Shown: positions 49,499 to 58,533 of the stretch, in pieces
Position numbering within the stretch: position 1 is the stretch's first letter
Layout: every line of letters starts with the position of its first letter
Assembly (NCBI GenBank): GCA_965248675.1
Contig: CBDFJZ010000005.1
Location: forward strand, 62,001 to 126,000
DNA length: 64,000 nt
Direction: 5' to 3'
Source: UBA6627 sp965248675
GTDB taxonomy: Bacteria; Chloroflexota; Dehalococcoidia; UBA2979
Notes under the pieces: generated by a model
What the model was told of the DNA's origin: nothing
The model's database searches: none
Seen by the model: only the letters and a program-made list of their open reading frames with translations
Program-made: the position numbers and the translations under genes

Positions 49499-50551
49499 AT
49501 GACCACAGCGATCCAGAACGAAACCAGGTCAACAGTCACCGCAGGCACCGCCAACCTCGACGCCAACGCGATCGAGGTGGAGGGACTCCGGCGCGAGTTC
49601 CCGGGCGGCGTCGTGGCCGTGGACAGCATCGACCTGGAGGTGCGGCACGGCGAGATCTTCGGCGTGCTGGGCCCCAACGGGGCCGGTAAATCGACGACGG
49701 TGCGGATGTTGACGACGCTGCTGCGCCCGACGGCCGGGAGGGGCACCGTCGGTGGGTTTGACATCTACCGCGAGCAGCGAGAGATCCGTCGCTCGATCGG
49801 CGTCGCGCTCCAAGAGGCGGGTCTCGATCCGGTGGCGACCGGTCGCGAGTTGCTGAAGGTGCAGGCGCGGCTCTTCGGCATCGACGCCGGTGAAGCGAAG
49901 CGACGAGCCGAGGAGTTGCTGGAGCTCGTCGGACTGGTCGACGCGGCCGATCGTCGCATCAAGACGTACTCCGGCGGCATGAAACGCCGGATCGATCTGG
50001 CGAGCGCGCTGGTGCACCGCCCGCGAGTGCTGTTCCTGGACGAGCCGACGGAGGGGTTGGACCCGGCGAGCCGGCAGACCCTGTGGCAGGAGGTGGAGCG
50101 GCTGAACGCCGAGCTCGGCGTCACCGTCGTGCTCACGACGCACTACCTCGAGGAAGCCGATCGCCTGGCCGACCGGCTCGCGATCGTCGATCGCGGACGG
50201 ATCGTCGTCGAGGGGACGCCCGCCGCGTTGAAGGCCGAGATCGGCGGCAGCGTGGTGACCGTCGAGGTCGACCGCGCGCGTCGCGAACAGTCCCGCGACG
50301 TACTCCGCCCGCTCGAGGGAGTGCGAGAGGTCCGCGCCGACGACGCCGGCCTCACGCTCTTCGTCGACAACGGCTCCACGTTCGTCGCGAACGTCATCCG
50401 CACGCTCGACGCCGCCGCGATCCCTGTCGGCGCCGTCTCGGTCGCGCAGCCCAGCCTCGACGAGGTCTTCCTCCGCGCGACCGGCTCGCGCCTCCAAGGC
50501 GACCAATCCGAGCCCGAATCGTCCAGGCCTGAGCAGGAGGTGGCGGCATGA
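49499..50551 (+). CDS. ABC transporter ATPase, DrrA/ABC-2 type
   Basis: 350 aa. ABC domain of about 230 residues: IEVEGLRREFPGGVVAVDSIDLEV, Walker A VLGPNGAGKSTTVRML (about 57-72), Q-loop in IGVALQEAGLDP, signature KTYSGGMKRRIDLASALVH, Walker B VLFLDEPTEGLDPASRQ and the switch His in VVLTTHYLEEAD. A C-terminal DUF4162-like regulatory domain follows (LKAEIGGSVVTVEVD to SLDEVFLRATGSRL). Pairs with the permease whose ATG overlaps its stop (ATGA at 50548-50551). The context is a multidrug or lipid export operon under TetR control. Confidence 0.94.
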   Translation: MTTAIQNETRSTVTAGTANLDANAIEVEGLRREFPGGVVAVDSIDLEVRHGEIFGVLGPNGAGKSTTVRMLTTLLRPTAGRGTVGGFDIYREQREIRRSIGVALQEAGLDPVATGRELLKVQARLFGIDAGEAKRRAEELLELVGLVDAADRRIKTYSGGMKRRIDLASALVHRPRVLFLDEPTEGLDPASRQTLWQEVERLNAELGVTVVLTTHYLEEADRLADRLAIVDRGRIVVEGTPAALKAEIGGSVVTVEVDRARREQSRDVLRPLEGVREVRADDAGLTLFVDNGSTFVANVIRTLDAAAIPVGAVSVAQPSLDEVFLRATGSRLQGDQSEPESSRPEQEVAA

Positions 50552-51348
50552 GCGCCCAAGCATTGAACGTCGAAGCCGCGCCGTGGAACCCGGTGCGAGA
50601 AGCGCTGCGCGCCGGCTGGGTGCTGGGCGTGCGACCGATGCGCACGTCGATCCGGACACCGGCCTATCTGGTCCCGAACCTCGTCGTGCCGATCTTCTTC
50701 TTCTTCATGATGGTCGGCGCGCTGGAGTCGTTCGCCGGCAGCTTCGGCGTCGAGAACTGGAAGGCCTTCCAGCTCCCGGTCGCGATTCTGTTCGCGGCGC
50801 AGGGCGGCAGCGCCGGGCTGAACATGGTGGCCGACATCGAGAGTGGCTATCTCGACAAGCTGCTCGTGACCCCGGCCAGCCGGCTCTCGATCCTCGTCGG
50901 CGCGATGACCGCCGACCTGATGCGCGTCACGGCGCAGGCGACGATCGTGCTGCTGGTTGGCGCCGCCGCGGGCGTTCAGTTCGAGACCGGTGTCGTGGGT
51001 GCGCTGGTGTTGATCGCGCTCAGTGGTCTCTACGGACTCAGCTATTCCGGCTTCGGGTTCGCGATGGCGCTCAAGACGGGGAATGCCCAGTCGACGCAGA
51101 CCGTCCAGTTCCTCTTCTTGCCGCTGTTGTTCCTCACCACGATGTTCGCCCCGAGGGAGGCGCTCGCGGGGTGGCTCTCGACCGCGGCCACGCTCAACCC
51201 GCTGACCTACCTGCTTGCGGGGGCGCGCTCGCTCTCGATGAATGGCTGGGATGCAAGCGACCTCGGCGGCGCCATCCTCGCGGTGGCGGTGTTGGGCACG
51301 ATCAGCATGAGCCTGGCGTTGCTCGCGTTCCGCGGACGGGTGCGCTGA
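50548..51348 (+). CDS. ABC-2 type export permease, DrrB type
   Basis: 266 aa with six membrane segments. Starts MSAQALNVEAAPWNPVREAL, then a cytosolic segment RTSIRTPAYLVPNLVVPIFFFFMMVGALESF typical of ABC-2 permeases. A central region ESGYLDKLLVTPASRLSILVGAMTAD carries the coupling helix, and LTTMFAPREALAGWLSTAATLNPLTYLLAGARSL is the characteristic late motif. Partner of the preceding ATPase. Exported substrate not known. Confidence 0.93.
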   Translation: MSAQALNVEAAPWNPVREALRAGWVLGVRPMRTSIRTPAYLVPNLVVPIFFFFMMVGALESFAGSFGVENWKAFQLPVAILFAAQGGSAGLNMVADIESGYLDKLLVTPASRLSILVGAMTADLMRVTAQATIVLLVGAAAGVQFETGVVGALVLIALSGLYGLSYSGFGFAMALKTGNAQSTQTVQFLFLPLLFLTTMFAPREALAGWLSTAATLNPLTYLLAGARSLSMNGWDASDLGGAILAVAVLGTISMSLALLAFRGRVR

Positions 51349-51590
51349 CGGCCTCGCACCGGCGGCTGCGGGAGTGGCCGGCGGCGACGAAGGCCGGACC
51401 GCTACCCGGTACCGTGCGAAGCGGTCCTCGAGACGACAGCCGCCTGGTCCCGGGCGGCCGCGCGGTGGCGACTTGCCCGTCGGTGCGGGTGGGTGTCCAT
51501 TCTTGGACAGACGTTTGAAATCGCGTCCGGGGCGCTTCCGCCGCTGACGCCGCTGCCGGCTTCGGGTACGCCCGTTCGAGAGGACATTCC

Positions 51591-54053
51591 GTGATCACCT
51601 CGCTTGCCCGCTGGTGTTTCCGCAACCCCTGGCTGGTGATCGCCGGTTGGGTCGTTGCGCTGTTCGCCGTCTTTGGCGCGGTCGCCTTCGTCGGCGCGGC
51701 GTACGACGCCGCCTTCGAGATCCCAGACTCCGAGAGCCGTCGCGGCTTCGACGCGCTCGACGAGCACTTCGGCGGATTCGGCAGCGGCCAGAGCGGCTCG
51801 ATCGTCTTCCGCTCGGACGACGGGATCGACGATCCGGCCATCCGCGAGGCGATGGAGGCGATGTTCGCCACCGTCGCGGGCTTCGAGGGCGTCACTCTCT
51901 CCAGCCCGTACGAGGGCGTCGGCGCGGCTACCCAGGTCAGCGCCGACCGAACCATCGCTTACGCCGCGCTCAGCCTCTCAGTGGACCTCGATTTCACAGA
52001 AACCGGGGAGCTTGGCCTCGAGATGGTCTCGCTGACGCCCGATATCGAGGCGCTGCAGGTTGAGATTGGTGGGGCCGCGCTGGCCGAGTTCGAGCCGCCC
52101 GCAACCGAGTTCATTGGCCTCGCGTTCGCGGTGTTCGTGCTCATCATTGCCTTCGGTTCCGTGCTGGCGATGGGTCTCCCGATTGGCGTGGCGCTCGCCG
52201 GTGTGGGTACCGGCATTGGCCTGATCACGCTCATCTCGAACCTCACCACCGTCCCAGACTTCGCGACCACGATCGGTGCGATGATCGGACTCGGCGTCGG
52301 CATCGACTACGCGCTCTTCATCGTCAGCCGCTATCGCGAGGGGCTGCACGCCGGTCAGGCGCCCGAGGACGCCACCGTCGCCGCGCTCGACACTGCCGGC
52401 CGAGCGGTCATCTTCGCTGGTCTCGCCGTCGTCATCTCCCTGCTCGGCATGCTGCTCATGGGGCTTGCCTTCATCTCTGGCCTCGGCCTCGGCGCGGCGA
52501 CGACGGTCGCCGTCACGATGATCGCCTCGATCACGCTCCTCCCGGCGCTGCTCGCGTTCGCCGGAGACCGCATCGAGGTCACGCGCTGGAGGGAGCTCGC
52601 CGCGGGTGCGTCCCTGGCAATCGCCTTCTTTGGGGTTGGTCTCGGGCTTCAACCGCTCTTGATCGGCTTCCCTCTGGCGATCATTCTTTTTCTCCCGCCT
52701 CGATTCGCGCGGGGGCTCGGCGCGGCACTCGTGATCGGAAGCATCGGCACCGCGGTGCCCGAGATTCCGCTCCGATTCGCGAGTCGCCTGGCGGACGCGC
52801 CACCCGAGGTTGCATTCGGACTAGCGGGAGCCGGCGTCATCGCGCTCCTGATCAGCCTGGCGCGACCGCTCGCTCGGCTGGTTCCGTCTCGTCCGCCGAA
52901 ACCGGTCGATCAAACGCTCTCGTACCGCTGGAGCCGCGTCATCCAGAGCCACCCGTGGATGGCGCTGGTGGCGGGGAGCGCCCTCCTGCTCGTGCTCGCC
53001 GCTCCGCTGCTTTCATTGCGCCTCGGCTTCTCGGACGAGGGTAATTACCCCGAGAGCACGACGACCCGCCAGGCGTACGATCTGCTCGCGGACGGGTTCG
53101 GTCCGGGCTTCAACGGTCCGCTCCTCATCACCGCCGAAGTTGGCGACCCCACCGATCAAGCGGTGCTACCGTCGCTGATTGGGGCGCTCGAGGCCGCACC
53201 GGGCGTCGCGTCGGTAGGGCCACCGTTCCCGAGTGACGTTGCCGATCCGCAGGCGTCCGCGGCGTATCTCATCCAGGTCTTTCCGGACACCTCCCCCCAG
53301 GACGAGGAGACCGACGCGCTCGTCGAGACGCTTCGCGATGACGTGATCCCGGCGGCGCTCGACGGCTCCACGCTGGCCGTGAACGTCACCGGCACCGTCG
53401 CCGCGAACATCGATTTCAGCAGCTACCTGGCCGGCCGGATCATCATCTTCTTTGCCGCCGTGCTCATGTTGTCCTTCCTGTTGCTGATGGCCGTGTTTCG
53501 CTCGCTGCTCGTCCCGCTGAAGGCGGTGGTGATGAACATGCTGTCGATCGCGGCGGCGTACGGCATCATCATCGCGATCTTCCAGTGGGGCTGGCTCGGA
53601 TCGCTGTTCGGGATCGACGGCGCACCGATCGAGCCGTTCATCCCGATGATGATGTTCGCGATCGTCTTCGGGCTCTCGATGGACTACGAGGTGTTCCTGC
53701 TCTCGCGCGTGAAGGAGCAGTTCGATCGCACCGGGGACCCTGTCGGCTCGGTCGCTGACGGGCTCGCCTCGACGGCGCAGGTGATCACCGCCGCGGCCGC
53801 GATCATGGTCGTCGTCTTCGGCAGCTTCGTCTTCGAGGACGATCGGATCATCAAGCTCTTCGGCGTCGGTCTCGCCACCGCGGTGTTCCTCGACGCGAGC
53901 GTGGTTCGGATGCTGCTCGTGCCCGCCACGATGGAGCTGCTCGGCCGCGGCAACTGGTGGCTGCCGGGCCGGCTTGACCGGATTCTCCCGGTCATTCACG
54001 TCGAGGGCGGAGCGGCTCAGACGGAGTCCGAAGCTGCTGGAGGCGGCGACTAG
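51591..54053 (+). CDS. MMPL/RND-superfamily transporter, copy 2
   Basis: 820 aa from GTG after GAGGACA. Clearly a paralogue of the protein at 47078: near-identical first-loop motif IPDSESRRGFDALDEHFGGF, matching IGLGVGIDYALFIVSRYREG and the same C-terminal half. It has about 45-50 extra residues in the middle (around residues 345-440, LIGFPLAIILFLPPRFARGL to LISLARPLARLVPSRPP), rich in hydrophobic segments. Its C-terminus NWWLPGRLDRILPVIHVEGG is intact. It lies 240 nt after the ABC permease. Two MMPL proteins flanking an ABC-2 exporter in one regulated unit suggest linked export of the same or related hydrophobic substrates. Confidence 0.93.
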   Translation: MITSLARWCFRNPWLVIAGWVVALFAVFGAVAFVGAAYDAAFEIPDSESRRGFDALDEHFGGFGSGQSGSIVFRSDDGIDDPAIREAMEAMFATVAGFEGVTLSSPYEGVGAATQVSADRTIAYAALSLSVDLDFTETGELGLEMVSLTPDIEALQVEIGGAALAEFEPPATEFIGLAFAVFVLIIAFGSVLAMGLPIGVALAGVGTGIGLITLISNLTTVPDFATTIGAMIGLGVGIDYALFIVSRYREGLHAGQAPEDATVAALDTAGRAVIFAGLAVVISLLGMLLMGLAFISGLGLGAATTVAVTMIASITLLPALLAFAGDRIEVTRWRELAAGASLAIAFFGVGLGLQPLLIGFPLAIILFLPPRFARGLGAALVIGSIGTAVPEIPLRFASRLADAPPEVAFGLAGAGVIALLISLARPLARLVPSRPPKPVDQTLSYRWSRVIQSHPWMALVAGSALLLVLAAPLLSLRLGFSDEGNYPESTTTRQAYDLLADGFGPGFNGPLLITAEVGDPTDQAVLPSLIGALEAAPGVASVGPPFPSDVADPQASAAYLIQVFPDTSPQDEETDALVETLRDDVIPAALDGSTLAVNVTGTVAANIDFSSYLAGRIIIFFAAVLMLSFLLLMAVFRSLLVPLKAVVMNMLSIAAAYGIIIAIFQWGWLGSLFGIDGAPIEPFIPMMMFAIVFGLSMDYEVFLLSRVKEQFDRTGDPVGSVADGLASTAQVITAAAAIMVVVFGSFVFEDDRIIKLFGVGLATAVFLDASVVRMLLVPATMELLGRGNWWLPGRLDRILPVIHVEGGAAQTESEAAGGGD

Positions 54054-54088
54054 GACGCGGGGCGTAGCCCGCGGCGCCCCGTTTGGAC

Positions 54089-54137
54089 CCACCCGCCCGC
54101 CCATTTCTTTCGGGGGCAAGCCCCCGCAGCCCCCTGA
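54089..54137. repeat. GC-rich dispersed intergenic hairpin element, copy 3
   Basis: acccacccgcccgccc leader (54089-54104), then CGGGGGC/GCCCCCG (54111-54117 with 54120-54126) and agccccctg. Lies between the convergent ends of the second MMPL gene and the EamA transporter, where it may act as a terminator. Confidence 0.6.
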
Positions 54138-54266
54138 CCGCGCCGCGCTTCGCGGGCGCGCTGCGGTCACGCTCGGGCCGCGGGCGCTCAGTTCTCGATC
54201 GAGACCTCGATCATTGCGTCTCCCGCGTCCGCGAGCCCTGGCCCCCGGGAGTTCCGGCGTGCTGAG

Positions 54267-55190
54267 TCAAACCGTGGCGCGGCCGAGGGCGCGACGCAGC
54301 TCTTCGGCGCGGCCGATGAGCTGGCCGAGGACGACGAGTGTGGCGCCGATGAGCAGCTCGAGGCCGACGTGCTCGCCAAGGATGATCGCGCCGGCGACGA
54401 CGGAGAAGAACGGCGTGGTGAGCTGGAGCGGGGCGACGCCCGAGGGCAGGTAGCGCTGCAGCAGCCAGGTGTTGCCGAGGAAGCCGAAGCCGGCGATCAC
54501 GACCCCCTGGTAGAGGAGCGAGACGGCGAGGCGGTCGGTCATGACGTACGGATCCGCCTCGAAGATGGCGCCGGCGATGACGAAGGTGGCGATGCCGACG
54601 GCGCTCTGGGCGAGCAGCAGCTTGTGGATGGCGATGCCCTGGGCGGCCTGCGAGAGGTAGATCTGCCTCGATCCGAGCAGCACGGCGGAGACGAGCATCA
54701 GCAGGTCGCCGCCGATGGTGGCGTCGCCCTCGAGGCCGGTGGAGAAGAGGGCGACGACGCCGAAGTAGGCGAGGACGGTGCCGGCGACACGTTCGGGGGT
54801 GAGGCGATCGCCGGGGACGACGAAGTGGGCGATCAAGCCCGTCCAGAGCGGGAAGGTGGCGGTGATCACGGCGGCGCGACCGGCGGTGGTGAAGTCCTGG
54901 CCGACGTTCATGAAGGCGATCTGGATTGCGAAGAGCAGGCCGAGGCCGATCAGCGGGGTCCACTCCGACCGGAGGAGCCTGAACGACTGGCGGGTTGCGA
55001 TCGCCCACACCACGACCACGCTCGCGCCGAGGACGAAGCGCATCCAGCCCATGCGCAGCGGCGGTGCGTCGTCAAGGCCGGCCTTGGCCGCGACGGGGTT
55101 GCCGCCCCAGAGCGCCGCGAGGAGCAACGCGAAGCCGGTGGCGCCGCCCGTCAGGGGGCGGCGCTGATCGGGCGACGGGCGGTCGGCCAC
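54267..55190 (-). CDS. EamA-family (drug/metabolite) transporter
   Basis: 307 aa with ten predicted membrane segments in two EamA halves. The first half is recognised by FALLLAALWGGNPVAAKAGLDDAPPLRMGWMRF and the second by LLGSRQIYLSQAAQGIAIHKL and LQLTTPFFSVVAGAIILGEHV. Typical length. Exporter of amino acids or other metabolites in most characterised members. Lies 24 nt after the stop of the small zinc-ribbon gene on the same strand, so the two may be co-transcribed. Confidence 0.9.
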   Translation of the reverse strand: MADRPSPDQRRPLTGGATGFALLLAALWGGNPVAAKAGLDDAPPLRMGWMRFVLGASVVVVWAIATRQSFRLLRSEWTPLIGLGLLFAIQIAFMNVGQDFTTAGRAAVITATFPLWTGLIAHFVVPGDRLTPERVAGTVLAYFGVVALFSTGLEGDATIGGDLLMLVSAVLLGSRQIYLSQAAQGIAIHKLLLAQSAVGIATFVIAGAIFEADPYVMTDRLAVSLLYQGVVIAGFGFLGNTWLLQRYLPSGVAPLQLTTPFFSVVAGAIILGEHVGLELLIGATLVVLGQLIGRAEELRRALGRATV

Positions 55191-55214
55191 CTCGGGCGGG
55201 CCGGGGTTCCCGGA

Positions 55215-55490
55215 CTAGAAGTCGAAGTCCCCGCCGCCGAAGTCGTCGCCTCCGAAGTCGTCGTCGCCGCCGAAATCGCCGAAGTCCTCGGCTTCACCGT
55301 CGCCGCCGAAGGCGTCGGGTGCGGTCGCGCCGGCGATGGCGAAGGCTTGGAACTTGAGGCGCGAGGTGTTGGTGCTACCGCACCTGGGGCAGGCGGCGGC
55401 TTCGTCGCGGTCGGCGATGTTGCGGATCAGCTCGAAGGTTTTGGGGCAGCCGCGTTTGCGCTTCGCGTCGTGTTGGTATTCGTAGAGCAC
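55215..55490 (-). CDS. FmdB-like zinc-ribbon protein with acidic Gly/Phe/Asp tail
   Basis: 91 aa. N-terminus MLYEYQHDAKRKRGCPKTFELIRNIADRDEAAACPRCGSTNTSRL is an FmdB-type ribbon, with CPRC as the second Cys pair. The first pair is reduced to a single Cys (position 15) because the usual YEY-x-C is YEYQH. The C-terminal 25 residues consist of Phe-Gly-Gly-Asp-Asp-like units (GDFGGDDDFGGDDFGGGDFD). Function of the family is unsettled (putative regulator). Upstream lies the dispersed repeat region. Confidence 0.75.
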   Translation of the reverse strand: MLYEYQHDAKRKRGCPKTFELIRNIADRDEAAACPRCGSTNTSRLKFQAFAIAGATAPDAFGGDGEAEDFGDFGGDDDFGGDDFGGGDFDF

Positions 55491-55641
55491 CTGGGTCGAC
55501 TCCTCTTACGGACTGGTTCGAGCGCGCAGTGTACGCAATGGGGGTGCTGGGGTCCCCTACGCGGGGCGTTTTTGGGTGCGGGGCGCGAACGAGTGAGGGT
55601 CGCCGGCGCGACCGGCGCAGCGGAGGCGATCGCACGATCTT

Positions 55642-55930
55642 CGAGGTGGGCGACTGGCGGGGTGCTACGAGCTAACACTAGAGGTTGATTCGTTCGTCGG
55701 GGGCACTGCGAACTGGGGATCGCCCTGCGGGCGAGGCCCCCGACACCCCGGCCGAGGGCAGTGTGCCCCTCGGACTCACTCTCAAGCCGGGGAACCGCGC
55801 GGCCGTCGCGGGCTTCGGTAGCCGGCGGGCGGGGTGCTTCGTCTCAATGGGGGTTGGAGGCTGTGCCGGGCGTCTTGAATGAGCAGCTTCTGGTACCGCT
55901 AGGCGCGCGTTGCAGGGAGTGAGCCTCGGG
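55642..55930 (+). repeat. Dispersed intergenic repeat, about 270 bp, copy A
   Basis: Shares with 60569-60840 an ordered series of blocks: cgaggtgggcg, gattcgttcgtcgggggcac, a cccgacacccc block, cccctcggact, caagccgggg, ccgcgcgg, cgtctcaatggggg against cgtctcgatgggggc, ggaggctg, cttctggtaccg against gtctggtaccg. Relative to copy B it has about 20 extra bases after the first cac block. It contains an imperfect ccgaggg/cccctcgg hairpin. The 55491-55992 gap holds this repeat and no convincing gene, between dnaG and the zinc-ribbon gene. Confidence 0.75.
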
Positions 55931-55992
55931 AGGCAGCCGACACGACGGAGAGCCGGGGCCGGTGGCGCCACGGGCGCAGCGGAGCCCGGAAG

Positions 55993-58053
55993 CTACGAGG
56001 GCGCTACGACGGGTGCGTCGGCTTCGACCGGATTGTCGGTCGAACCCGTTTGCGCCGCGGCTTCGTTCGACTCGGATGACGCTAGTGGATCGTCGGATGC
56101 GGCGGGGGCCGCTGGGTCGTCGGATACGGCTGGCGGTGCTTGGTGCTCTGATGCGGCTGGCGGCGATGGAAGGCGATGGCCATTGGCGACCTGATACTCG
56201 CGCATGAGCTCGCGCTGACGGTGGACGGTCTGCTCGTAGGTGCTGGTGACGTCATCGGGGTCGGGCGGAGGGTCCGCGGGGTCTTCGGTTGGCTGGGAGC
56301 CCCGGACGGCGCGGACGGCCTCGGCCTGTTCGAGGGCGGCGGCCTGGAGACGGAGGTGCGAGCGGCGGAGGCGGAGCTGGGTCGCCATAGTTTCGATCAT
56401 GCGTTCGACATGGCGCGCCTCGTAGTCGGGGAGCGAGGCGGCGCGGAGCAATTCGAGGCGCTCCGCGATCGACTGATCGAGGTCGTCGGCGGCGTCTGCT
56501 TCGCGCTCGAGCTTCCAGTCCTCGAAGAGGGCGCGGTTGAGCGGGTCCTCGAAGAGATCGGGGTCGAGGGCGATGCCGACGCCGCGGCATTCGGGGCGCT
56601 GGACGAGGAGGCGGAGGATCTGGGTTTCGCCGTCGGTGGCGACGGGCTTCTCGATGCGGGCGCGGCGGAGGTCGGCTTTGGTGGCGACCGGGCGCGGGGC
56701 GCTGGGGCCGCTGGCGCCGCCCGCGCGGGTGATGAACTGGAGCGCGAGGCGCTCATCGATGCCGCCGAGGCGGGCGAGGCGCTGGATGTAGTGGGAGCGG
56801 ATGACGGGGTCGACGATCGCGGCGACGGCGGGGGCGAGCGCCTCGACGGCGCGGGAGCGGGAGCGCGGGTCAGCGGTTTTGACCTGACGGCCGATGGCGG
56901 CGAAGAGGTGATCGGTGACCGGCAAGGCCCCGTCGAGCAGCTCACGGAAGGCGTCCGGGTCCTGACGGATCAGTGAGTCCGGGTCCTCGCCCTCGGCAAG
57001 CGAGGTGACGCGGATGTCGGCCTTGAGCTGGTCCTGGTAGGAGACGAGACCGCGCCAGTCGACGGTGGCGACCTGTTCGCGGTCGGCGGCGTTGGCGGCA
57101 ATCTGGACGCCGCGGAGGGTGGCCTCGGAGCCGGCTTCGTCGGCGTCGAGGGCGAGGACGATGTTGCGGGTGTAGCGCTTGAGCAGCGTCATCTGCTTCT
57201 CGGTGAGGGCGGTGCCCATAGAGGCGATGGCCTCGGGGAAGCCGAACTGGTGCGCGGCGATCACGTCCATGTAACCCTCGACGACGATCGCGCGATCGCC
57301 GCGGCGGATCGCGTCGGCGGCCTGGTCGATGCCGTAGAGGGAGCCGCTCTTGTCGAAGAGCGGGGTCTGCGGCGTGTTGAGGTACTTCGGCTCGTCCTCG
57401 GGGCGGAGGGCGCGGGCGCCGAAGCCAATCAGGCGGCGACGCTGGTCGCGGGTGGGGTAGATGAGGCGGTGGCGGAAGCGATCGTAGGGGCCGCGATCGC
57501 CCTCGATGACGAGGCCGGACTCGACGAGATCGGCGACGGCGAAGCCGCGCGCGCCGAGGTGGTCGGTGAGGGCGCGCCAGCCGTCGGGGGCGTAGCCGAT
57601 CTGCCAGCGCTCGATCGTGGCGTCGTCGAGGCCGCGCTGCTCGGTGTAGCGGCGGGCGTCGGCGCCCTCGGGGGTGTCGAGGGCGGCGCGGAAGAAGACG
57701 GCGGCGGCCTCGTTGGCGCGGAGCAGGCGTTCGTGTTGATCGCGCTCCTCGCGCTCGCGGGCGGAGGGTTTGCGCAGCTCCACGCCGGCGCGCTCGGCGG
57801 CGATGCGGAGGGCGTCGCGGAACTCGAGGCCCTCGATGCGGCGGATGAACTCGATCACGTCGCCGCCGGTGGAGCAGGCGCCGAAGCAGTGCCAGGTGCC
57901 GCGGCCGGGGTCGACGACGAAGGAGGGCGTGCGCTCGTTGTGGAAGGGGCAACGCGCCTTCCAGTTGCGGCCGGTCTGCTTCAGCTCGGGGACGTAGCTG
58001 CTGACGGTCTCGACCAGGTCGAGGCGATTCTTCACCTCGTCGATCGTGCTCAC
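55993..58053 (-). CDS. dnaG: DNA primase DnaG
   Basis: 686 aa from GTG at 58053. N-terminal CHC2 zinc domain: WKARCPFHNERTPSFVVDPGRGTWHCFGACSTGGD with Cys-x2-His and Cys-x4-Cys (about 34-65). The catalytic core has FGARALRPEDEPKYLNTPQTPLFDK and the Toprim acid motifs AIVVEGYMDVIAAHQ (about 252-266) and IVLALDADEAGSEAT (about 300). A C-terminal helicase-binding-like helical region (QILRLLVQRPECRGVGIALDPDLF) is followed by a coiled-coil stretch and an unusually acidic Ala/Pro/Asp tail of about 70 residues. It makes RNA primers for replication. The usual downstream sigma-factor gene is not here; a dispersed repeat lies in that place. Confidence 0.95.
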   Translation of the reverse strand: MSTIDEVKNRLDLVETVSSYVPELKQTGRNWKARCPFHNERTPSFVVDPGRGTWHCFGACSTGGDVIEFIRRIEGLEFRDALRIAAERAGVELRKPSAREREERDQHERLLRANEAAAVFFRAALDTPEGADARRYTEQRGLDDATIERWQIGYAPDGWRALTDHLGARGFAVADLVESGLVIEGDRGPYDRFRHRLIYPTRDQRRRLIGFGARALRPEDEPKYLNTPQTPLFDKSGSLYGIDQAADAIRRGDRAIVVEGYMDVIAAHQFGFPEAIASMGTALTEKQMTLLKRYTRNIVLALDADEAGSEATLRGVQIAANAADREQVATVDWRGLVSYQDQLKADIRVTSLAEGEDPDSLIRQDPDAFRELLDGALPVTDHLFAAIGRQVKTADPRSRSRAVEALAPAVAAIVDPVIRSHYIQRLARLGGIDERLALQFITRAGGASGPSAPRPVATKADLRRARIEKPVATDGETQILRLLVQRPECRGVGIALDPDLFEDPLNRALFEDWKLEREADAADDLDQSIAERLELLRAASLPDYEARHVERMIETMATQLRLRRSHLRLQAAALEQAEAVRAVRGSQPTEDPADPPPDPDDVTSTYEQTVHRQRELMREYQVANGHRLPSPPAASEHQAPPAVSDDPAAPAASDDPLASSESNEAAAQTGSTDNPVEADAPVVAPS

Positions 58054-58113
58054 GCGCTGGTCTCCGGACGGGGAGCGCTGACAACGCAGCGGACAGAGAT
58101 CATCGGGCTTGCG

Positions 58114-58533
58114 CTAATCCGCGTCAACCCTTGCGCTGATCTGCGTGATCAACGCCGTCTCGCGCGCGGTGATCGCTTCGACGAGGGCGTGGGCGGCGTC
58201 TGACTCGAGCTCGGGGAGGTGGGTGAGCGTCTGGTGGCGCGCTCCTGCGAGGTCGTGCGTGACCTGCGGCGGCAGCGGGCGCTCCGGCAGCTCGCGGTCG
58301 GGTGGTTCCTCTGAACGGGCGATCGCGAGATCGACGCGCTCGGCGAGCGCGAGGGCGGCGAGCGCGTGGCCGAGGGTCTCGTCGTCGTGCTCGCCACCTC
58401 TCGGGCCGTTATCCAAGATGCCGCCGAGCGGCATGGCGAAGTCCTGCTCGGTGCGCTCGGCGAGGGCCTCGATCAGCGCGGCGCGCGAGTGCTGGAGGCG
58501 CTTGACGAGGGGCTCGCGCGCGGCCTCGGTCAT
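58114..58533 (-). CDS. DinB-like helical protein
   Basis: 139 aa, all-helical prediction. It starts REPLVKRLQHSRAALIEALAERTEQDFAMPLGGILDN, resembling DinB/DfsB four-helix proteins (VKRL-x-x-SR-x-x-L-x-x-AL). Later segments are HALAALALAERVDLAIARSEE and VTHDLAGARHQTLTHLPELESDAAHALVEAI with two His that could be metal ligands. The match is tentative. Its ATG overlaps the stop of the upstream gene in ATGA, and it is followed after 60 nt by dnaG, so the three genes are probably one transcript. Confidence 0.5.
   Translation of the reverse strand: MTEAAREPLVKRLQHSRAALIEALAERTEQDFAMPLGGILDNGPRGGEHDDETLGHALAALALAERVDLAIARSEEPPDRELPERPLPPQVTHDLAGARHQTLTHLPELESDAAHALVEAITARETALITQISARVDAD

Noticed and set aside
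55685..55882. 65-codon open frame inside dispersed repeat copy A
   Set aside because: Copy B does not keep the same frame throughout, there is no ribosome site, and the composition is that of GC-rich non-coding sequence.
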